In this document: positions 56,601 through 62,600 of the stretch, one piece after another
Numbering within the stretch: the stretch's first letter is position 1
How the letters are laid out: each line of letters begins with the position of its first letter
NCBI GenBank assembly: GCA_903813345.2
Contig: CAIIXF020000010.1
Location: 20,721,181 to 20,785,180, forward strand
Reading direction: 5' to 3'
Origin: Owenia fusiformis
Taxonomy: Eukaryota > Annelida > Polychaeta > Sabellida > Oweniidae
Length of the DNA: 64,000 nt
Notes under the pieces: model-generated
Database searches by the model: none
What the model was told of the DNA's origin: nothing
The model's input: only the letters and a program-made list of their open reading frames with translations
Position numbers and translations under genes: made by a program

Positions 56601-59600
56601 TTGAGAAATGTGATATATCCATTATTTGGTTGTACATCTGTGACATTGCCATCACCAAACAAGGTTTCTACTCTAAACGGTACATATATGATCCCAAAAG
56701 ACCCTGGGCCCCTAGTTAGTCGAATCTCTGCTTTGCTATTGGCTGTTGATGTATCAGATGGTTCAGATAGTGTGATGTTGTCTTCATTGGCAAACTCAAC
56801 ACTCCCTCCTGCTCCGTCACTCTCAAGGATCGTTATTACCGCTAAAAAATATTGAAAACACATTATAACCCAAGTGCTAAGAGCAGGGGTTTCATTAGCA
56901 GCAGGCAACAGGCGATTTTCACCGGTTGTTTTCACAAAATCACCTGTTGTTTATAGGGACTTCTCAGCTATACCATGTTAAAATGATTTCCATTAATTTT
57001 GCCTTTGTTTTCATTTATTTAGCCTGTTGAGAGAAATTCTAATGAAACCCCTGTAAGAGTGAACCCAAAACTTGTGATTTACCACTATGTGCTATGCAAT
57101 ATTTTGTATGGGTCCAAGTCTTTTTAAAACTTCATGTATACCGAGATCTAACTGGCAATACTATATTAAATGCTGCAAATTACAACTAACAGCGTTAGAT
57201 GTGACAAAGAATTCTGTAAAAGAAAATACGAAACATGTGAATATAGAACAAATACCCAAATAATGATTGGGGTCAAGGTGAGATATATTTAACTTATAGA
57301 AACAGTAGGTGAAATCTTTTTGAGGGACCCTAAATTAAGTATTTCTTTACAATATTTAGTAAATTGATGAGTGCATTTTATATAATATATTATGTCACAA
57401 TGTTGATTTTTGCACGAAATTGAAGTGCATAATATTTCAACAAAATTGTGAGTTGTGTGCAAACCATACCTATTCAACTTAGCCAATTCAATGTGCCTGG
57501 GTGATAAATAATTTAGATGTAAAATATGAATGGTGACTTATTTTAGTGATATTTTGCAAGTGACCAATACCACCTAGGTTTTATACTGAAGTCTAAAGCT
57601 ATACCTGAAACTGTAAAAGATAGGGTAAATATATATAAAAACAGTAATTGTCTTATCCAAATAATATTGCATACAGATCTAATGGTGAATAATATCTCTA
57701 CATTATTGACTAATTGAACGTATGTACAAACCTCTACTGGGGTCCCCTAATGCTAGACCATCCCTTGGACTTGCAAGTATAATTTCAAACATCTCATTAG
57801 GTTCTGGTTCATTGTCATCAACTATCCTCACTGTTACAATTTTCTCACTCTCACCAGCAGCAAACTCAATGTCCTGCAAAATGCAAATACATAACACTGA
57901 ATGTAAGTCAAGTGCATTACTATAATGTGAATAATTTGAACTCCAATCACAACTACATATCATTTCACACAGGTTTTTTAGAGTAACATGCCTTCTATAT
58001 TCTGTATTGATACACAATCATTTTCATATTTACTTACACGAGCCTCAAAGATGTAATCAAGCTGTGGTCTGGCCCCATCTCCTAAACTCTGGGCATAACA
58101 AAAGACAGAAACATTGCCAAATGTACCCTGAGTTCTCCTGATCAACAGAGGGATGTCCCGATCTGTCTCATTGGTCTCAATTCTAAAATAAAACAGGAGT
58201 TCAATTTCAACATAATCATATATGCTTGGTATGCTTTTCTATCATTTCTGTATTTGTAAAGTAGATGTTATCTTCAGTTTTATATAACAGCTGATACTTT
58301 TTTTAAATTTTACAACTCCAAAAATATTTTTATTGAAAGGTATTTTGAAGAGGAAATATTTTAGTTTATTTACTTATTTCTTAAAATTCACCAAACAGGT
58401 TATTTGTAGTTAAAATACATCTGACCACTTCCTTTGTTCTATCTTTAGTTGGTAACTTACTTTGCATCTTGTAATCTAAAGATGACCACTCCCTTTGTTC
58501 CATCATTTGCTTCTATGGTCACCTGAGATTTTGCCCCATTGACATCTGAAATAAAATAATCATTGTTTGATGAAAAAGCAAACTAACTTTCCGAGTAGTC
58601 TGACCATTTCACCCATCAATCAGACTTTATTTCCCATGTTTTTTAAAATGAAAACAAAAGTTCGCAGAATAATTAATTAATTCATTAATGCAAAGATCTT
58701 ACTGACCTATGGTTGGTTTGAAGCTGCTACCAATAGGGGAAACAAGTTCTACTTTGGTTAGCTCAACAATAAACTCCTCATCAATTTCTGGGATGTCATC
58801 TTCAAATACAGTCACCTGCAAGTCAAATTATAAAGCATATAAGCAAGGAAATGTGAGTCTCACGAAATCAGCAATCATTCTATTAAAAGAAAAGATGCGA
58901 ATTACTCGTTGATAACAAGCTTCAACACAAAAAAACTTTTCAAGATTTTGGAATTCTTTAATATTGTTGTTTCTTTTGTATACTTCAGGCTACTACTATA
59001 ATAACAATTACCTCAAATTGAACTGAGTGAGCACCATCAGCTATTTCAATGGAGGTAGAGATTGCCGTAAAATCTAGCCCAGCATCAGCAAGGCCCTCTG
59101 GTGGTGTGTCTTCCAGCAGTGAGCCATTCCTGATTGTGTAGAACACATTCACAGCACCTATAAGAAAATATCATACTTGTTAAGTTTGTCTTTAAACTGG
59201 GTACTTTTAAATTCATTTAATTAATGTATACATATTATTAAATCTAATGCGTTTCAAAACTCATCAGTACAGAATACTTTCTATTTGTTTGGAAATTTTA
59301 TTCGTAAACTTATTGTTTATTCCATGTTCCATTTGAATATTTCACAATCAATTTACTCCCCCACATGTACAATATTATAATGCGATTTTACTATACCTAT
59401 AGAACCAAATTTCCTGTCCACAATAAGTTTCAATGTTAGATCTCCCTCTTGAGTGTAGAGCTTCCTCGAGCTGCTGGCAAAGCTGAATACCCCATGTGGA
59501 TTGTTCCCTCCCTCTATAGTAATACTAGCCACATAACTCTGGGGGTCGACAGCTGCTCCCCCACTTTCCCGCACACCTGTTTGAAACAATAAACGCAGTG

Positions 59601-62600
59601 TGATTGTAGAATGTGATCATGCTCAGTTCTTTACATTTGAAAGCAGTGCGGAATTAGACCACATGTGGAGCAAAATTTGCCTCCCTAGGGTTGTTCACAA
59701 ATACATCTATTATACTGTATGTTATGTTTTCATTGTAATCATATATTTGCCACCCATGTCTTTAATACAAATAAAACAAAAAACTCTCAATAGAATTCAT
59801 GCTATTTATACAGCTGAAACTTTAGTTATCACAAATGTTTGTATTCATTCTAATCTGAAATAAATATACTGAATGGTATTTTATAATAATGTTTTCCCTT
59901 TCCAATGGTGTTATTGCACTTTCTTTATAATATTGCATTTTTGCTATTTTAACGTGAAATGTGGTAACTAATAATATAATCAATTTTATGCATTAAGCAC
60001 ATGTTCTGCCTATCATTTCTAAGAGTGACCTGTATTTCTATACCTTCAGTTTGTGGTTCACGTAGTATTATGTTGTACTCCTGGTTGATCTTTGGTATGT
60101 CATCCACTAGAATCTCAAGAGTCAAACTATTGTCCAAATCACCCTGGAAAATTCAAACACAATATGGTTTACTTTTCACAGTCTGATCTGCTCTCAATAA
60201 TGATGTGTTTTGGATGTATAAACACATGAGCAAGGCTAATTCGACGAGTATACACAATTGTAGATTGAGTTAATATGGGAGTTAAAAACTATCCGGGTAT
60301 GAAATGTCTGTTTTTCCAATTTATAAGATAATTACCTGTGGGAATTTCAAAGTACCATTCCATGTAGTGAACCTCTGAAAGGAGGGTAGACTTGTCCCAA
60401 GAGCCTCAATCACCCAGTCGACTGTCACATTGCCCAGACCTGGCTCACTTCGTGCTATATTCACCTCCAATGTATCACCTAAACAAAAAATAAATCTATG
60501 TTATCAATATTCAACTTGAGGTGAATAACTGTACATCTTTCACAAGTGATATTCCATGAAGTCTGTGAAGGGCTAGTGGAATATCATCTCACAAAGTGCC
60601 AAAGGTTTCACCGATAATAGAATGAAATATTTGTTTTATTAAATTACCATCACACTAGCCATCATCAAAGCAATTTAATCAAAGCAACCTGTAATGCCAA
60701 ATGGCGATTGGTATGCTTTTACATGTAATTGTTTATATTGTTTTCAACAAGTGAAATAAAATCATTAACTTGAACTAGCCATCATCAATATCATTTATTC
60801 ATATGCTCAAACATTGATTTATTTTTTATCATCACGGTGTATCATTGCATGGTATTTCAATGCAAAAATATCATTAATACATCATAACTTAGGCCTGCAA
60901 AATGCCCTTGTGCTGCATCCATTCTAAAACTTACAATGGACCAAGAAATATAAATATGGGGAAATTAATCCAGAGACTTGATCAGAACTAATTAGAGGTT
61001 TTAAATCATTTCCAAACTTACCCTCTTTTGCAACATATGAGCTCTCGGTGAAGCCAATGAGGCCTCCAACATAGTCATTTGCAGTCACAATAACAGTTAC
61101 TGTTTTCTGGGGAGCAAGGATTGAACCTCCTTCAGGATTGGAGAGTTCAACAATAATGGTTTCATCATCTTCTGGTAAGGTGTCATCTTTTATGCTTAAT
61201 GTTAATGCTGAAATATATAAAATATGAAAATTAGCAGACTACCAATAAAGATTTAATGATGATGTCATGTTGAAATAGCATATAATTACACAATAGAGGA
61301 TACAAACTACTTTATTACATTACCATACAATACATTACTATACAATACAATACAATACAATAAAATACAATACACTTAAACATTACTTAGCTGACAACTT
61401 ACATCTTGTGGTTTCTCCTGGGAGAAAGTTGAGAGTGGCGCCATCTGCTGTGAAGTCACTCCCCGCAGTAGCTGTTCCTCCAACTACTCCCCAAGTCACT
61501 GAAACACTTCCAATGCTTCCTCCTTAAAAAGATACATGTATTTGCATGGAAATAAAATAATGATTATCAAATATCTAATATTCAATGTTATATTTTCTAC
61601 GAACTAAATTATAAAACTGAGGGCTTATTAAGAATGCGTGGACTTGAAAGCCCATGGATTAAGGGAACTGCCATCTTTAAATTTCACGTTTTTCATAGTA
61701 CGAGGGTTGTCCAAGAAGTAATGCACTATATGCTCTAACTTTATCAATAATTAATATTTTTTCATGAAATGTTCAGTAAATGTTCCTTAGAGACATTTTG
61801 ATTATTCTACAAATTTTCATGTTGACTGATAAAACTATATTGATGTTATAATAAAATCAAGTTGGTGAGTTTGGGTAGGGTGGGGCAGGTTATACAGGGT
61901 GTTCCATATGTTTCAGGAATGATGCTGTATTTTAGTTGTTTTCTTTTCAATCTAGCTGAATTTTTAACAAGATGTCTCCATGATAGTTGTGAATGAATTG
62001 AGAAAGTTTTATATCATGAAGGTCAGTAGACCTAATAATATGGTTGCTATAGTAACCCAGGGGTAGGGTAGGTGGAGCAGGTGTAACAATCTGCAAAATA
62101 TATGTCATATTTGTAAAAATAGTCGTTTTTTGTATGAAGTGTGGGTAAGTATTAGGTTGTCATAGTTGCATCAAAGTCAGAAATTAAGCAAAAATGAAAG
62201 TGAATTCCTGGAAATTAAAAAAAATTGTCATCATTGATGATATATCACAATTGAAAAACCTGTCATGGGTACCAAAGGAGAATAATCACAGGTCATTTTG
62301 ACTGAGTGGCCATCTTGAAAAGTGAAAATGTCATCAGTAAAACATGAATTTCAACTAAGGTAACACACAACAGTCCAAGACTGTGGAAAACAAGTTTTCT
62401 GCAGCAGTTAAAATTAAATACCTTGGGAGTATATATGGGGACTTAATGACAACAACCCCAAGAGTGTATGAGTGGTATAAGGGATTCAAATCAAGGGAAT
62501 CTGAGACAGATAATCCAAAACTTCTGATGTGGCTGCACGCTCAGCCAAAATGACCAGTGATCATTCTCCTTTGTGACTCATGTCATGTCATGCCATGGGT